Positions 42,920-52,194 of a stretch of DNA of 64,000 bases are shown one piece after another (the first letter of the stretch is position 1; every line of letters starts with the position of its first letter). The notes beneath the pieces are model-generated. The model did not search any database, was not told the DNA's origin, and was given only the letters and a program-made list of their open reading frames with translations. The DNA is from Thalassotalea hakodatensis (GTDB lineage Bacteria > Pseudomonadota > Gammaproteobacteria > Enterobacterales > Alteromonadaceae): positions 2,574,066-2,638,065 of the forward strand of contig NZ_AP027365.1 in the NCBI RefSeq assembly GCF_030295995.1, given 5' to 3'. Made by a program: the position numbers and the translations under genes.

Positions 42920-45481
42920 ATGCTAGAAACAATTTCCAATAACGTTAGAAAACTAGGGGAAGCGCTCGGCCAAACCATCGCTAATGATAAAGGGCAGCAA
43001 TGGGTTGATGACATTGAAGCTATTCGCCATCTATCAAAAGAAGTGTCTAACGGCAATGAACAAGCGTTAACCGAACTACAAGAAAAGTTTCGCGGGTATG
43101 ACGCTGATGAACTTATTGTACATGCAAGAGCATTTAGTCAATTTCTTAACTTAGCTAATATTGCAGAGCAACAATACACCGCAAGTGACAAAGGCCTCGC
43201 AGAGCTCGACTTGCCACACCCACTCGACGACTTAAAAGAAAAGTTGAGCGATAAACCAGCACATATTATTGAAAAAGCAATTTCACAATTAGAAATTGAA
43301 TTGGTGTTAACAGCTCACCCTACCGAAGTTAACCGTCGTACTTTTATTCATAAATATCATGAAATTGCTCAAGCACTCGACAATAATGAGAATGAACTAG
43401 GTGAACGCATTAATGAACTGATTGAACAAGCTTGGCATACACAAGAAATACGTAATAACCGCCCTTCTCCATTAGATGAATCGCGCTGGGGATTGAACAC
43501 CATCAGCGATAGTTTGTGGCATGCTGTTCCTGATTTTGTTCGTGAACTAGACCAATTTAGCCAAGAAAAAGTAGGCAAGCCGTTACCTGAAACATGCGTG
43601 CCTTTAACGATGGCTAGCTGGATGGCAGGTGATCGTGACGGCAACCCGTTTGTTACCGCAAAATTAAGTGAGCAAGCTATTCTACAGGCAAGGTTAATGG
43701 CTGCTCAATTATACCTACAAGATTTTGAAACCTTATATTTAGAACTTTCTATGGGGAAAGCAACACCTGATTTAATTGAAAATGATGTCAATGAGTTAGG
43801 CCCATACCGACAAGCATTGAAACCTGTGATTGAAAAGTTACAGCACTCAGTATCGTTATTAGAGTCAAACAATACCGATGGTGCGATCGCAAGTTCTAAT
43901 GAATTATATTTACCATTAAAACAGTGCCGAGACAGCTTATTAGCCGTTGGTTTAACACGCATAGCGAATTCTCATATCATCGATTTAATGCGAAAAGTTC
44001 AATGCTTTGGCATTTCATTAGTAAAACTTGATGTCAGACAACACAGTGAGCGTCATGATACGGCATTAGCAGAAATTCTAACGTCATTAGGTTTGGGTGA
44101 TTATCTTCAATGGTCTGAAGAAGAAAAAATTCACTTTTTGTTGACTGAAATTAATAACCCAAGACCTTTGATCCCCAATAAGGCGTGGAGCCAAGAAACA
44201 CAGGAAGTACTCGACACTTTTGACTTTATCGCTAAACAACCTAGGGAAGTGATGGGAATTTACATCATTTCTATGGCGAGTAAAGTCAGCGACGTTTTAT
44301 TAGTAAACTTATTCTTAAAAACTGCCAATGTTTCTTGGCAAATGCCGATTGCTCCTTTATTTGAAACGTTGGATGATTTGAATAATGCGCCTAAAGTTAT
44401 GGATGAATTATTAACAATAGATGCATACAAAAGTCGCTGTGATAACAAACACTTTGTTATGATTGGTTACAGTGATTCAGCTAAAGATGCAGGTGTATTG
44501 GCTGCCGCTTGGGGTCAATATCATTCTCAAGAAGCTTTAGTTAATGTGTTTAAAAACCATGACACCGTACTTAAATTATTTCATGGTCGAGGTGGTACAA
44601 TTGGTCGTGGTGGCGGTCCAGCTCATGCCGCTATTGCCTCACAACCGCCAGGCACCTTAGAGGGCGGCTTACGTGTTACCGAACAAGGTGAAACAATTCG
44701 CTATAAATTTGGCTTACCTAGTCTCGCTGTCAGAAGCCTTCATTTATATGCCAGCGCAATACTTGATAGCTTAATTACACCGCCATTAACACCGAGCGAT
44801 GAATGGCGAGAATTAATGGGTAAACTTGCCACAGAAAGTTGTGATATTTATCGTCATTACGTGCAAGAAGAGCCAGATTTTGTACGTTATTTTCGTCAAG
44901 CAACCCCTGAACAAGAACTTGCGTCACTTCCTTTAGGCTCTCGACCTAGTAAAAGAAAGGTTGATGGTGGTATAGAATCGCTTAGAGCGATTCCTTGGAT
45001 CTTTGCTTGGAGTCAGAACCGACTAGTGTTGCCAAGTTGGCTAGGTTTAGGTCAAACACTCGCCAATGCAAATGAAAAAGACGCAAAAACCATTCAAACC
45101 ATGTTAACCGAATGGCGTTATTTCAGAGCTCGGTTATCACTGATTGAAATGGTGTATTTAAAATCCGAGCCTCAAATTTCAGCGTTATATGATAAAGCAC
45201 TTGTCGAACCTGAATTGCAAAATATTGGTGAAACATTAAGATCTCAGTTAGCCAAAGATAAACAAACAGTTTTATCATTATTGTCGCAAGAACACATCAT
45301 GGAATCTGACCCATGGAATTTGAATTCATTCAAACTCCGTCAGCCATATTTATTACCGCTTCATTTGATGCAAATTGAAGTGTTATCACGCTTACGACAA
45401 TCACCTGACAAAATAAAAAATGAACAAGTGTTAACCGTGACCATGGCAGGTATTGCTACGGGCTTACGAAATACGGGTTAA
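42920..45481 (+). CDS. ppc: phosphoenolpyruvate carboxylase
   Basis: 853 residues. Both signature sites are intact: VLTAHPTEVNRR with the catalytic His and VLKLFHGRGGTIGRGGGP with the catalytic loop. It ends in GIATGLRNTG, the expected C-terminal TGxRNTG. The enzyme carboxylates PEP to oxaloacetate and refills the TCA cycle. It is slightly shorter than E. coli Ppc (883). Single gene with its own terminator. Confidence 0.96.
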   Translation: MLETISNNVRKLGEALGQTIANDKGQQWVDDIEAIRHLSKEVSNGNEQALTELQEKFRGYDADELIVHARAFSQFLNLANIAEQQYTASDKGLAELDLPHPLDDLKEKLSDKPAHIIEKAISQLEIELVLTAHPTEVNRRTFIHKYHEIAQALDNNENELGERINELIEQAWHTQEIRNNRPSPLDESRWGLNTISDSLWHAVPDFVRELDQFSQEKVGKPLPETCVPLTMASWMAGDRDGNPFVTAKLSEQAILQARLMAAQLYLQDFETLYLELSMGKATPDLIENDVNELGPYRQALKPVIEKLQHSVSLLESNNTDGAIASSNELYLPLKQCRDSLLAVGLTRIANSHIIDLMRKVQCFGISLVKLDVRQHSERHDTALAEILTSLGLGDYLQWSEEEKIHFLLTEINNPRPLIPNKAWSQETQEVLDTFDFIAKQPREVMGIYIISMASKVSDVLLVNLFLKTANVSWQMPIAPLFETLDDLNNAPKVMDELLTIDAYKSRCDNKHFVMIGYSDSAKDAGVLAAAWGQYHSQEALVNVFKNHDTVLKLFHGRGGTIGRGGGPAHAAIASQPPGTLEGGLRVTEQGETIRYKFGLPSLAVRSLHLYASAILDSLITPPLTPSDEWRELMGKLATESCDIYRHYVQEEPDFVRYFRQATPEQELASLPLGSRPSKRKVDGGIESLRAIPWIFAWSQNRLVLPSWLGLGQTLANANEKDAKTIQTMLTEWRYFRARLSLIEMVYLKSEPQISALYDKALVEPELQNIGETLRSQLAKDKQTVLSLLSQEHIMESDPWNLNSFKLRQPYLLPLHLMQIEVLSRLRQSPDKIKNEQVLTVTMAGIATGLRNTG

Positions 45482-45514
45482 TCATTATTATACTCAAGGT
45501 ATTTAACTAGACTT

Positions 45515-45550
45515 GAGCGTTATTGAATACATTTTCAATAACGCTCTTTC
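45515..45550 (+). terminator. terminator of ppc
   Basis: GAGCGTTATTGA (45515-45526) pairs with TCAATAACGCTC (45535-45546), followed by TTTC. Confidence 0.8.
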
Positions 45551-45732
45551 ACTATAAACTGACATTTCGACCTATATCAGCATCATCAATGACTTACCAC
45601 CTCCCCTCCATTAACACTGAAAAATACATTTAACAATTTTGAAACATATTGCAACACCAAATATACAAGTCGCCTTTTTATTTTGAGTAACTTTCGGTAT
45701 CATGCAGCGCTTTTCAACTAAAAAATAGTGCT

Positions 45733-46923
45733 ATGTGGTTTAAAACGTTCACGGTCATTTTACTTATTTTTTCATCGCCCGACCTATTCGCGAGTGGGTT
45801 ACAGTCACTGAATCAACATTTTTATAGCATAGTAAAAAAAGAGTTAACGCAACAGAGTGTGCCTGGTGCTGCTTATACTGTTGTAAAAGGTAACAACGTT
45901 ATTGTTACTGAAACCTTTGGCTTTACAGACAAAAAAAAATCACAAAAAATAACGCCTAACACAGTCTTTCGCCTTGCATCTGTGTCAAAACCTTTTGCCG
46001 CTACATTGGTTAATATGCTTGCCGACGAACAAAAGCTAAGCTTAACTGACCCAGTAACCAAGTATGTTCCGCACTTTAGCTTAGCGACGCCAGAAGCTGC
46101 TGATAAAATCACTCTGCATCATATACTTAGCCATTCAACCGGTCTAATGCCCAATGCTTATGACAACCTACTTCATGAAAATTGGAGTATCGAAAAAATT
46201 ATCGGACGCTTCGACCGCGTAACCCCTATCTGTGAGCCAGAGAAATGTTACGGTTATCAAAATATTGCCTATGGCATGTTGCAACCGGTGATCGAATCTA
46301 CCACTAACACTTCTTATAAAAAATTATTAAATCAGCGTATTTTCGAACCACTAGCGATGAAAAATGCTTCTGTAGGTATTGATGTCTACCATACAAAATC
46401 AAATACGGCAAAACCACATGTATTAAGAAAGCGTGTGAACACTAAAAAATATGATAGTCGCGGCAAAGTGATAAAACGAAACATTTGGCGTACAGTAAAA
46501 GTAACACCCGATTATTACAAAGTTGCTACCGCAGCGGGCGTTAACGCCAGTATTTCTGATATGTCGCAGTGGTTAATAGCCAATTTAGGCCATGCACCTG
46601 AAATATTGCCTGACTCGATTATTACTAAAGTGACCACCCCACGCATCAAAACAAAGAAAGACTTACGACGCCTTTATTGGCGAGAGCACCTTGAAGATGC
46701 TCACTATGGCTATGGCTGGCGTATTTATCAATTTGATCAAATAAAGCTTATTTATCATTCTGGCTGGGTATCTGGCTTTAGAGCCGATATTGCTTACTCT
46801 CCTGAACTCGATCTTGGCTTTGCCATGTTAATGAATGCTGAAAGTAATAGTATTAATAAGCTTTCCACGACATTTTGGTCTTTGGTGTATGATCACTTTT
46901 TTCCTGATGTTATCGCTAACTAG
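45733..46923 (+). CDS. exported serine beta-lactamase-fold hydrolase
   Basis: 396 residues with signal peptide (about 1-20). Class C-like active-site motifs: S83-V-S-K86 in RLASVSKPFAA, Y175-Q-N177 in CYGYQNIAYGM, and the third element YHSGWVSGF near residue 340. This fits the beta-lactamase-related serine hydrolases (esterases, D-aminopeptidases, PBP-like) rather than a proven antibiotic resistance enzyme. The stop codon TAG at 46921 lies inside the terminal repeat of the adjacent MITE. Confidence 0.87.
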   Translation: MWFKTFTVILLIFSSPDLFASGLQSLNQHFYSIVKKELTQQSVPGAAYTVVKGNNVIVTETFGFTDKKKSQKITPNTVFRLASVSKPFAATLVNMLADEQKLSLTDPVTKYVPHFSLATPEAADKITLHHILSHSTGLMPNAYDNLLHENWSIEKIIGRFDRVTPICEPEKCYGYQNIAYGMLQPVIESTTNTSYKKLLNQRIFEPLAMKNASVGIDVYHTKSNTAKPHVLRKRVNTKKYDSRGKVIKRNIWRTVKVTPDYYKVATAAGVNASISDMSQWLIANLGHAPEILPDSIITKVTTPRIKTKKDLRRLYWREHLEDAHYGYGWRIYQFDQIKLIYHSGWVSGFRADIAYSPELDLGFAMLMNAESNSINKLSTTFWSLVYDHFFPDVIAN

Positions 46924-47099
46924 AGCGTGTTGATCTTTCAAGTTTGTTTTTGCAGCAATTTGTTTGGTATTTATACAAGGCAGCGCTTGTGCCGTGTAGT
47001 TATTCTACTCAAATCAAGCGATAACATAGTAGAAATGCCAAATAGGTGCTGCCCGAAGGGTTCAACTAAACTCAAACAGCAAAGATCAACACGCTCTAG
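46920..47099. repeat. intact MITE of the TGTTGATCTTTCG family
   Basis: 180 bp with perfect 19-bp inverted ends CTAGAGCGTGTTGATCTTT and their complement (47081-47099). The outer CTAG could be a target-site duplication, as made by IS5-type elements. It shares its whole interior with the split copy at 7929-9385. Its left end supplies the last bases of the neighbouring hydrolase gene. Confidence 0.85.
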
Positions 47100-47180
47100 T
47101 TTCAATTTAATTCAGCTTTAAAAGCATCAACTTTTGCATTACACTCAACTCATCTGACCAGAAGAGTATAATCCATACAT

Positions 47181-47978
47181 ATGTTAATTGAACAGCTGTT
47201 TAAACCTTTTGACAAACAACAGGCACAATATGAAATCACCGTTCCTAAAAATTGGTCTCAAGGACGTACCATTTATGGCGGCCTTTCAGCCGCATTGAGC
47301 TACCAAGCAGCTGAGAACCTTATTGACGATGATAGATTAGTCCGCTCTTTCCATTGTAATTTTATTGGTCCATTAATGCCTGAACAACCCGTTCACATTA
47401 GCGCAGAAATTTTACGCTCAGGGAAAAATGTCACTCAAATCGTTGCAAAAGTAAGCCAAAATGGCCAGGTCGGTGTAATGTCTCAGGTATGCTTCGGAGT
47501 CGACCGTGACTCTGCGATACTGCAAGTGGCGACCGATCGCCACAACATGCCAGCACCGAAAAAGCCTAAATTTATTCCTCTTATTCCCAAAGTTGTGCCT
47601 AAATTTGTTCAACACTTTGATTATACCTTTCATAAAGGTGATTTATCGGTAACCAAAAGCCAAGATCCTGTTTTACATGGCTGGACAAAGTTTTCGACAG
47701 CACCCAAGCAAATGAAAATTGCACATTTGATTGCATTAATGGATGCCCTTCCACCCACTATGTTACAAATGATCCGTTTACCTGTTCCTGCAAGCACCAT
47801 GAGTTGGAATGTAGAATTTATAAATCCAGAGTTAATACTTCAGGGTAATCAATGGGTGGCTAGTCAAACAGAAGCGCACCATATTCGAAATGGTTATGGA
47901 CATGAACAAGCAAAATTTTGGCATGAAAACGGCCAATTACTCGCCATATCAAAACAAGTGGTAGCAGTATTTGGTTAG
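47181..47978 (+). CDS. acyl-CoA thioesterase, TesB-like double hot-dog
   Basis: 265 residues. Two hot-dog halves are visible: RTIYGGLSAALSYQAAENLI at the start with RSFHCNFIGPLMPEQPVHISAEILRSGKNVTQ, and DALPPTMLQM with TMSWNVEFINPE in the second half. Fits the thioesterase-family group near TesB. Substrate chain length cannot be told. Confidence 0.85.
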   Translation: MLIEQLFKPFDKQQAQYEITVPKNWSQGRTIYGGLSAALSYQAAENLIDDDRLVRSFHCNFIGPLMPEQPVHISAEILRSGKNVTQIVAKVSQNGQVGVMSQVCFGVDRDSAILQVATDRHNMPAPKKPKFIPLIPKVVPKFVQHFDYTFHKGDLSVTKSQDPVLHGWTKFSTAPKQMKIAHLIALMDALPPTMLQMIRLPVPASTMSWNVEFINPELILQGNQWVASQTEAHHIRNGYGHEQAKFWHENGQLLAISKQVVAVFG

Positions 47979-48042
47979 GGTGGTTTAATCTCATATCATT
48001 GTTATAATGAAACACCTTAAATCATCAAGGTAAACTCTTGTT

Positions 48043-48927
48043 ATGACGAAAATTATGATCACAGGTGCAACAGGCTTACTGGGCCGAGAACTTGTTAATA
48101 CTTTATCTGAACATCACGACATTATCGCTACTGGGTTTTCTCGTGCTAAACCGCCAATAGCTTCACTCGATTTACAAGATCAACAAGCGGTTGCCAACTT
48201 TATCGAAACTCACCAACCAAACGTTATTATTCATGCGGCGGCAGAACGTAAGCCTGATGTATGCGAAACAAATCATGAGGCAACCTTAAACTTAAACGTT
48301 GCAGCATCTCAACATTTAGCCGAGTGTTGTTTACAGCATAATATTCGCTTTATTTTTATCAGTACTGATTATGTCTTTGATGGTGATCATGCCCCTTACC
48401 AAGAAAATGCCACGCCTCGTCCACTTAACTTTTATGGCCAAAGTAAACACCAAGCAGAAAAAGCCGTTTTATCAGTAAGTGAACAACACACAATTATTCG
48501 CGTACCTGTTTTATACGGCGAAGTGCAAACGTTAGCCGAGTCAGCTATTACAGTGATTGCCGAGCAAGTTATAGCATCATCAGAAACTGAACATGACCAC
48601 TGGGCCATTCGTTATCCAACGCACGTTCAAGATATTGCACTTACGATTAGCGATTTAATTGCCCTAGCTTCATCGCAATGTCATGGAATATTTCATGTTA
48701 GTGATACCACAAAATTAACCAAATTTAATATTGCTGAAATAATCAAAACACAGTTTTCTCTAGATGATAAAACATTAACCCCTTTATCTGCGCCATCAGA
48801 AACAGCAAGCAGGCCGTTTAATTGTGCGCTAAAAGACACGCGTTTACATGCATTAGGTATTCATCATACACGTGATTTTACCGCAGCAATATCGAAGGCT
48901 ATCGCACCGCATATTAGGGTCTGTTGA
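48043..48927 (+). CDS. RmlD-like NAD(P)-dependent reductase (extended SDR)
   Basis: 294 residues. Rossmann start MITGATGLLGRELVN, then IIHAAAERKPDVCE, FISTDYVFDG with the Ser/Thr, and the catalytic Y-x3-K in NFYGQSKHQAEKA. Similar to dTDP-4-dehydrorhamnose reductase, and also to the beta subunit of methionine adenosyltransferase, but no other sugar-nucleotide gene is nearby. The stop TGA (48925-48927) is formed by the end of a MITE-like sequence, so the last residues may be non-native. Confidence 0.82.
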   Translation: MTKIMITGATGLLGRELVNTLSEHHDIIATGFSRAKPPIASLDLQDQQAVANFIETHQPNVIIHAAAERKPDVCETNHEATLNLNVAASQHLAECCLQHNIRFIFISTDYVFDGDHAPYQENATPRPLNFYGQSKHQAEKAVLSVSEQHTIIRVPVLYGEVQTLAESAITVIAEQVIASSETEHDHWAIRYPTHVQDIALTISDLIALASSQCHGIFHVSDTTKLTKFNIAEIIKTQFSLDDKTLTPLSAPSETASRPFNCALKDTRLHALGIHHTRDFTAAISKAIAPHIRVC

Positions 48928-48947
48928 TTTTTCGTGTTTATTTTTCT
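48914..48947. repeat. fragment of a MITE end
   Basis: TTAGGGTCTGTTGATTTTTC matches the left terminal repeat of the MITE family (compare GTCTATTGAACTTTCGAG at 7932). The far end is not recognisable; the sequence runs into the hdfR terminator region. Confidence 0.5.
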
Positions 48948-49042
48948 GGCACTTGCTAGATGCGAGCCTAAACGCTTTAGCTTGTTTTTATTGGTACAAC
49001 AAGAAAATAACCACAGGCTATAATGCTGAAGATAATGTTCTT

Positions 49043-49900
49043 CTAGCACGACCGATTACGTATAGCATCAGCCCTTGATTGATTAAACAAGGTTTTCCAG
49101 TCGTCAATTAGCTGTTGGTGGTAATGATTCTTTTTATACACCATGTAAATTGGTCTGGTTATTTGGAGGGGGGATTGTACTTCAAATAAATGTCCGTCTT
49201 TAACAAACTCAAGGGTTAATTCGGTCGGTAAATAACCAAATCCCCCTTTTGATAACATCACTTCTAATGCCATCATTGCTGTTGACGTTTTAAACGTTGG
49301 CACTAGCTTATGATGTAAAGCATGTTCTTTATTGAAAGTAATGCCCCAGTCAACGTAAATATAATCATCTTCTTCCGAATTAAAACGACTGCGACTTCCC
49401 ACAAGTGATAAATCAAAATAGCCAATTAATTCATTGATGAAATCATCGTCTTTTATTGGATCCGTAAGTAAACCAACATCAACTGTATGTTCGTCAATTT
49501 TCCGTTGTATTGCTTCTCGTACTGAAATTTCTGTACTCAGCGAAACGTGTTCAAATAATGCTAAAGCATCAAGAATACGTGAACTAAAAAACGCATCCCA
49601 AACATTAGGTGTTGCAGCAACGTTAAATGCAACCTTTTGCTGATCAGCAATCGATAATGCCACCTTTGACTGGGCCATTTGTTGTACCATTAATTGCGCG
49701 TGAGACAACAGCACTTCGCCAGATTGCGTAAGTCTTAAATTATTTTTATCTCTGATCAGCAGCTGTGTACCATAAAACTCCTCTAGTTGTTTGATCCTCG
49801 CACTTACCGCTGCTTGTGTAATATATAGGTTTTCTGCTGCTCGGCCAAAATGCTTATTTTCAGCTACTGAAATAAAGGTTTTAAATACACGAATATCCAT
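49043..49900 (-). CDS. hdfR: LysR-family regulator, HdfR-like
   Basis: 285 residues from ATG 49900. The frame extends to 49954, but MDIRVFKTFISVAENKHFGRAAENLYITQAAVSARIKQLE is the standard LysR start. LysR substrate-binding domain about 90-280. It is divergent from maoP, exactly as hdfR and maoP (yifE) are in E. coli, which supports the name. HdfR represses flagellar genes in E. coli. Confidence 0.82.
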   Translation of the reverse strand: MDIRVFKTFISVAENKHFGRAAENLYITQAAVSARIKQLEEFYGTQLLIRDKNNLRLTQSGEVLLSHAQLMVQQMAQSKVALSIADQQKVAFNVAATPNVWDAFFSSRILDALALFEHVSLSTEISVREAIQRKIDEHTVDVGLLTDPIKDDDFINELIGYFDLSLVGSRSRFNSEEDDYIYVDWGITFNKEHALHHKLVPTFKTSTAMMALEVMLSKGGFGYLPTELTLEFVKDGHLFEVQSPLQITRPIYMVYKKNHYHQQLIDDWKTLFNQSRADAIRNRSC

Positions 49901-50107
49901 AAATGCATCCAATGTTAGCAGTATTATTGCAATGTAAATAAATCTTGTCTTCACGACAAATATTTTTTGTTTTTAAATAATCACTTTTTTACATACATTT
50001 CACGTAACCAATAATCACCGTATCAATGTATAGCAGTGTTATATAACTTAAGTAAATTATCTTTCGTTTATACCACTAAAAAACACCACTAATTGAGTCA
50101 CAATAGC

Positions 50108-50133
50108 CCTTTGTCGTTGTGACAACGAAGGAG
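50108..50133 (+). promoter_or_regulatory. hairpin covering the maoP ribosome binding site
   Basis: TCGTTGT (50114-50120) and ACAACGA (50122-50128) form a compact inverted repeat, with CCTT (50108-50111) able to pair with AAGG (50128-50131). The ribosome site AAGGAG (50128-50133) is therefore partly in a stem. It could regulate translation or be a protein operator. In E. coli a special site (maoS) lies near maoP, but I cannot show that this is it. Confidence 0.45.
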
Positions 50134-50138
50134 TATTT

Positions 50139-50480
50139 ATGAATACCACGATTAGAAAAGGTAAAGTACCATTTTATGGCGATCATGTGTTTACACATGG
50201 TATTTCTCGTAGCGGCTTTTTTAATAAACGAGAATCAGAAGAGTTACTCATGTACGGACATACGCTTTCGGCATTAGCTAACGGCACTTTAACGCCTGAA
50301 AACGCAGACGAACACTTGTTTATTGAACAAGTATCATCTACCGAACTTGCGACATGTTATTTAGCAAAATTATGGCAAAAATACTTAGCTTCTGTCATGA
50401 AAAGTAAGATGCATCACGGTTTTGCTAAAAGCAGTGCACGAAGCACTTTCTCACAAAGTAATGACTTAGAATTTGCTTAA
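50139..50480 (+). CDS. maoP: MaoP/DUF413 (YifE-like) protein
   Basis: 113 residues. The core FYGDHVFTHGISRSGFFNKRESEELLMYGHTLSALANGTLTPENADEHLFIEQV with a following ELATCYLAKLWQKYL is the DUF413 pattern. In E. coli MaoP organises the Ori macrodomain together with the maoS site. Here the protein keeps the conserved first two thirds and has a Ser-rich C-terminus. Divergent from hdfR with a 238-bp spacer. Confidence 0.85.
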   Translation: MNTTIRKGKVPFYGDHVFTHGISRSGFFNKRESEELLMYGHTLSALANGTLTPENADEHLFIEQVSSTELATCYLAKLWQKYLASVMKSKMHHGFAKSSARSTFSQSNDLEFA

Positions 50481-50503
50481 CACTAAAGGCAATTTATTTC
50501 AAA

Positions 50504-50544
50504 ACATCGCAAGACTGGTGACCAACATAACAGTTTTGCGATGT
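50504..50544 (+). terminator. terminator of maoP
   Basis: ACATCGCAAGACTG and CAGTTTTGCGATGT form a 14-bp stem with one mismatch, followed by CTTTCT. Confidence 0.7.
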
Positions 50545-50644
50545 CTTTCTGCGTAGCATCAACCACCCTCAATACTATTTTTAACTAAAACATGATTTAT
50601 CAACAAAACAGTGCAATTGACTAATTGTTAACATCAATACTGGT

Positions 50645-50996
50645 TCCGTTGCTTTTTCACGAGTATTTTTGCAGCCGTTTATAGGTATTTAACCTGAACT
50701 CGAGATAAGAAGTTAGCTAATCAATTGAAACGGTAGCTTTTATTTATCACACTGTTCTAGCACGGAGTTTTTTCTTAGTGCAAGGCAAATTTGTGCGTCA
50801 ATAACGTGTCTATTGCAAATACATTTAACGCAGGAATAAGGAAAAACAGCTGCTAGAAAGTAAGTTGTTATCTCGAGCTCAGGTTATTTAATCAAGGTAT
50901 TGCGATTAATGTGTGAATATTTCACATGAAATAACCATGCGACATTACTCACGCCTTGAACAAAAAATGTTTAGTTCGAACAAAATTTAATCTCAA
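50645..50996. repeat. MITE copy interrupted by a second MITE
   Basis: The flanks TTCACGAGTATTTTTGCAGC (50654-) and AATCAAGGTATTGCG...GTGTGAATATTTCACATG (50890-) line up with the uninterrupted copy at 28503-28667 (TTTTTGCAGCAGTTTATGGG and TTTAGACAAGGCATTGCG). The two parts are separated by the element at 50692-50884. Confidence 0.7.
50692..50884. mobile_element. 193-bp nested MITE with target duplication
   Basis: Inverted ends ACCTGAACTCGAGATAA and the complement of ACCTGAGCTCGAGATAA (one mismatch), flanked on both sides by TATTTA (50686-50691 and 50885-50890). The target is the middle of another MITE, so its insertion is later. The interior has no ORF. A solitary related end is at 11180-11198. 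Confidence 0.8.
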
Positions 50997-51140
50997 AAGT
51001 TCCTAGACTTTTACCCAAAAAAAAGTAATCTGTAAACAGCCTTTAAAGTACTTGAGCATGAAAGATTTATCACATGTTCTATGCTAACGCATCTTGTGGC
51101 TTGATATTGTACATGGACAAACGTAGTAAAGGAGTTGTTG

Positions 51141-52190
51141 GTGAAAAGTGGACGCGATATACACATTCTGATCGTTGATGATGTATCAGACAACATTCAA
51201 GTTGCCATGAATGTACTCAAAGAAGAAAGCTACACCTTCTCATTTGCCTTAGACGGGCAAGAAGCACTTAACTTAATACAACACACCGATTTTGATTTGG
51301 TTCTTTTAGACATTATGATGCCTCATGTTAATGGCTTTGATGTTTGTAAAGCAATCAAAAGCCAGCCGAATAAAAAAGATATACCGGTAATATTCTTAAC
51401 AGCCAAGGCTGATGTTGACGCCATATCAACAGGCTTTGATGTGGGGGGGGTTGACTACATTACCAAGCCATTTCATGCGAATGAACTGCTTTCACGGGTA
51501 AAAACACATGTAGAACTGTCCACTGCACGAAAAGCATTACAGAAACACTCAGAAGAGGTTGCCAACAAAGCTAAATTACAAGCGGAACGACTCGTACTTG
51601 AAATTGAAGAACACCAGTGTGAAATGATTTACATTTTAATGGAAGTCATGGAGTCAACTTCTGATGAAACCGGACAACATATTCGCCGCGTTGCTGAAAC
51701 TTGTCGGTTGCTCGCTCAACATGTGAGCTACCTTAGTGACACAGACGTAAATACAGTATTTCTTGCATCACCAATGCATGATATTGGTAAAATAGCCATT
51801 CCTAAAGACATTTTACATAAACCAGGTAAGTTAACCACTGATGAAATGACGATAATGAAAACCCATGCTGAAAAAGGGTATGAATTATTGAAAAACTCAA
51901 AACGACGTTTAACAACAGCCGCCGCAATCATTGCTCGTGATCACCATGAAAAATGGGATGGTTCTGGCTACCCAAGAGGATTATCAGGGGAGCAAATTCA
52001 TATTTATGGTCGCATAGTCGCACTTGCTGATGTATTTGATGCTTTAACGCATAAACGTCAATACAAGAATGCCTGGACCGTTGAGGATGCCGTAAACTAT
52101 ATAAAAGACAATAAAGGGGTGCATTTTGACCCCATGTTAGTAGATATTTTTGTTGAACACTTACCTGAATTTCTTGAAATAATGCACTAA
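51141..52190 (+). CDS. response regulator with HD-GYP phosphodiesterase domain
   Basis: 349 residues from GTG 51141, six bases after AAAGGAG. The frame opens at TTG 51135. A REC domain (about 5-120; acidic pair in LIVDDVSD, phosphorylated Asp in LVLLDIMMP, Lys in DYITKPF) is linked by a coiled coil to an HD-GYP domain (about 150-345) with MHDIGKIAIPKDIL and HHEKWDGSGYPRGLSG. It should hydrolyse cyclic-di-GMP when phosphorylated. A hybrid kinase gene starts 4 bases after its stop, its likely partner. Confidence 0.92.
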   Translation: MKSGRDIHILIVDDVSDNIQVAMNVLKEESYTFSFALDGQEALNLIQHTDFDLVLLDIMMPHVNGFDVCKAIKSQPNKKDIPVIFLTAKADVDAISTGFDVGGVDYITKPFHANELLSRVKTHVELSTARKALQKHSEEVANKAKLQAERLVLEIEEHQCEMIYILMEVMESTSDETGQHIRRVAETCRLLAQHVSYLSDTDVNTVFLASPMHDIGKIAIPKDILHKPGKLTTDEMTIMKTHAEKGYELLKNSKRRLTTAAAIIARDHHEKWDGSGYPRGLSGEQIHIYGRIVALADVFDALTHKRQYKNAWTVEDAVNYIKDNKGVHFDPMLVDIFVEHLPEFLEIMH

Positions 52191-52194
52191 CATT

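Noticed and set aside
45733-46923. Antibiotic-resistance beta-lactamase
   Set aside because: Motifs fit the broad class C-like serine hydrolase group; nothing shows drug hydrolysis, and the context is not resistance-related.
46927-47121. 64-codon frame downstream of the beta-lactamase-fold gene
   Set aside because: Falls inside the intact MITE and reads through its inverted repeats.
48928-49078. A full MITE copy after the RmlD-like gene
   Set aside because: Only the first 30 or so bases resemble the family; the rest does not align by eye.
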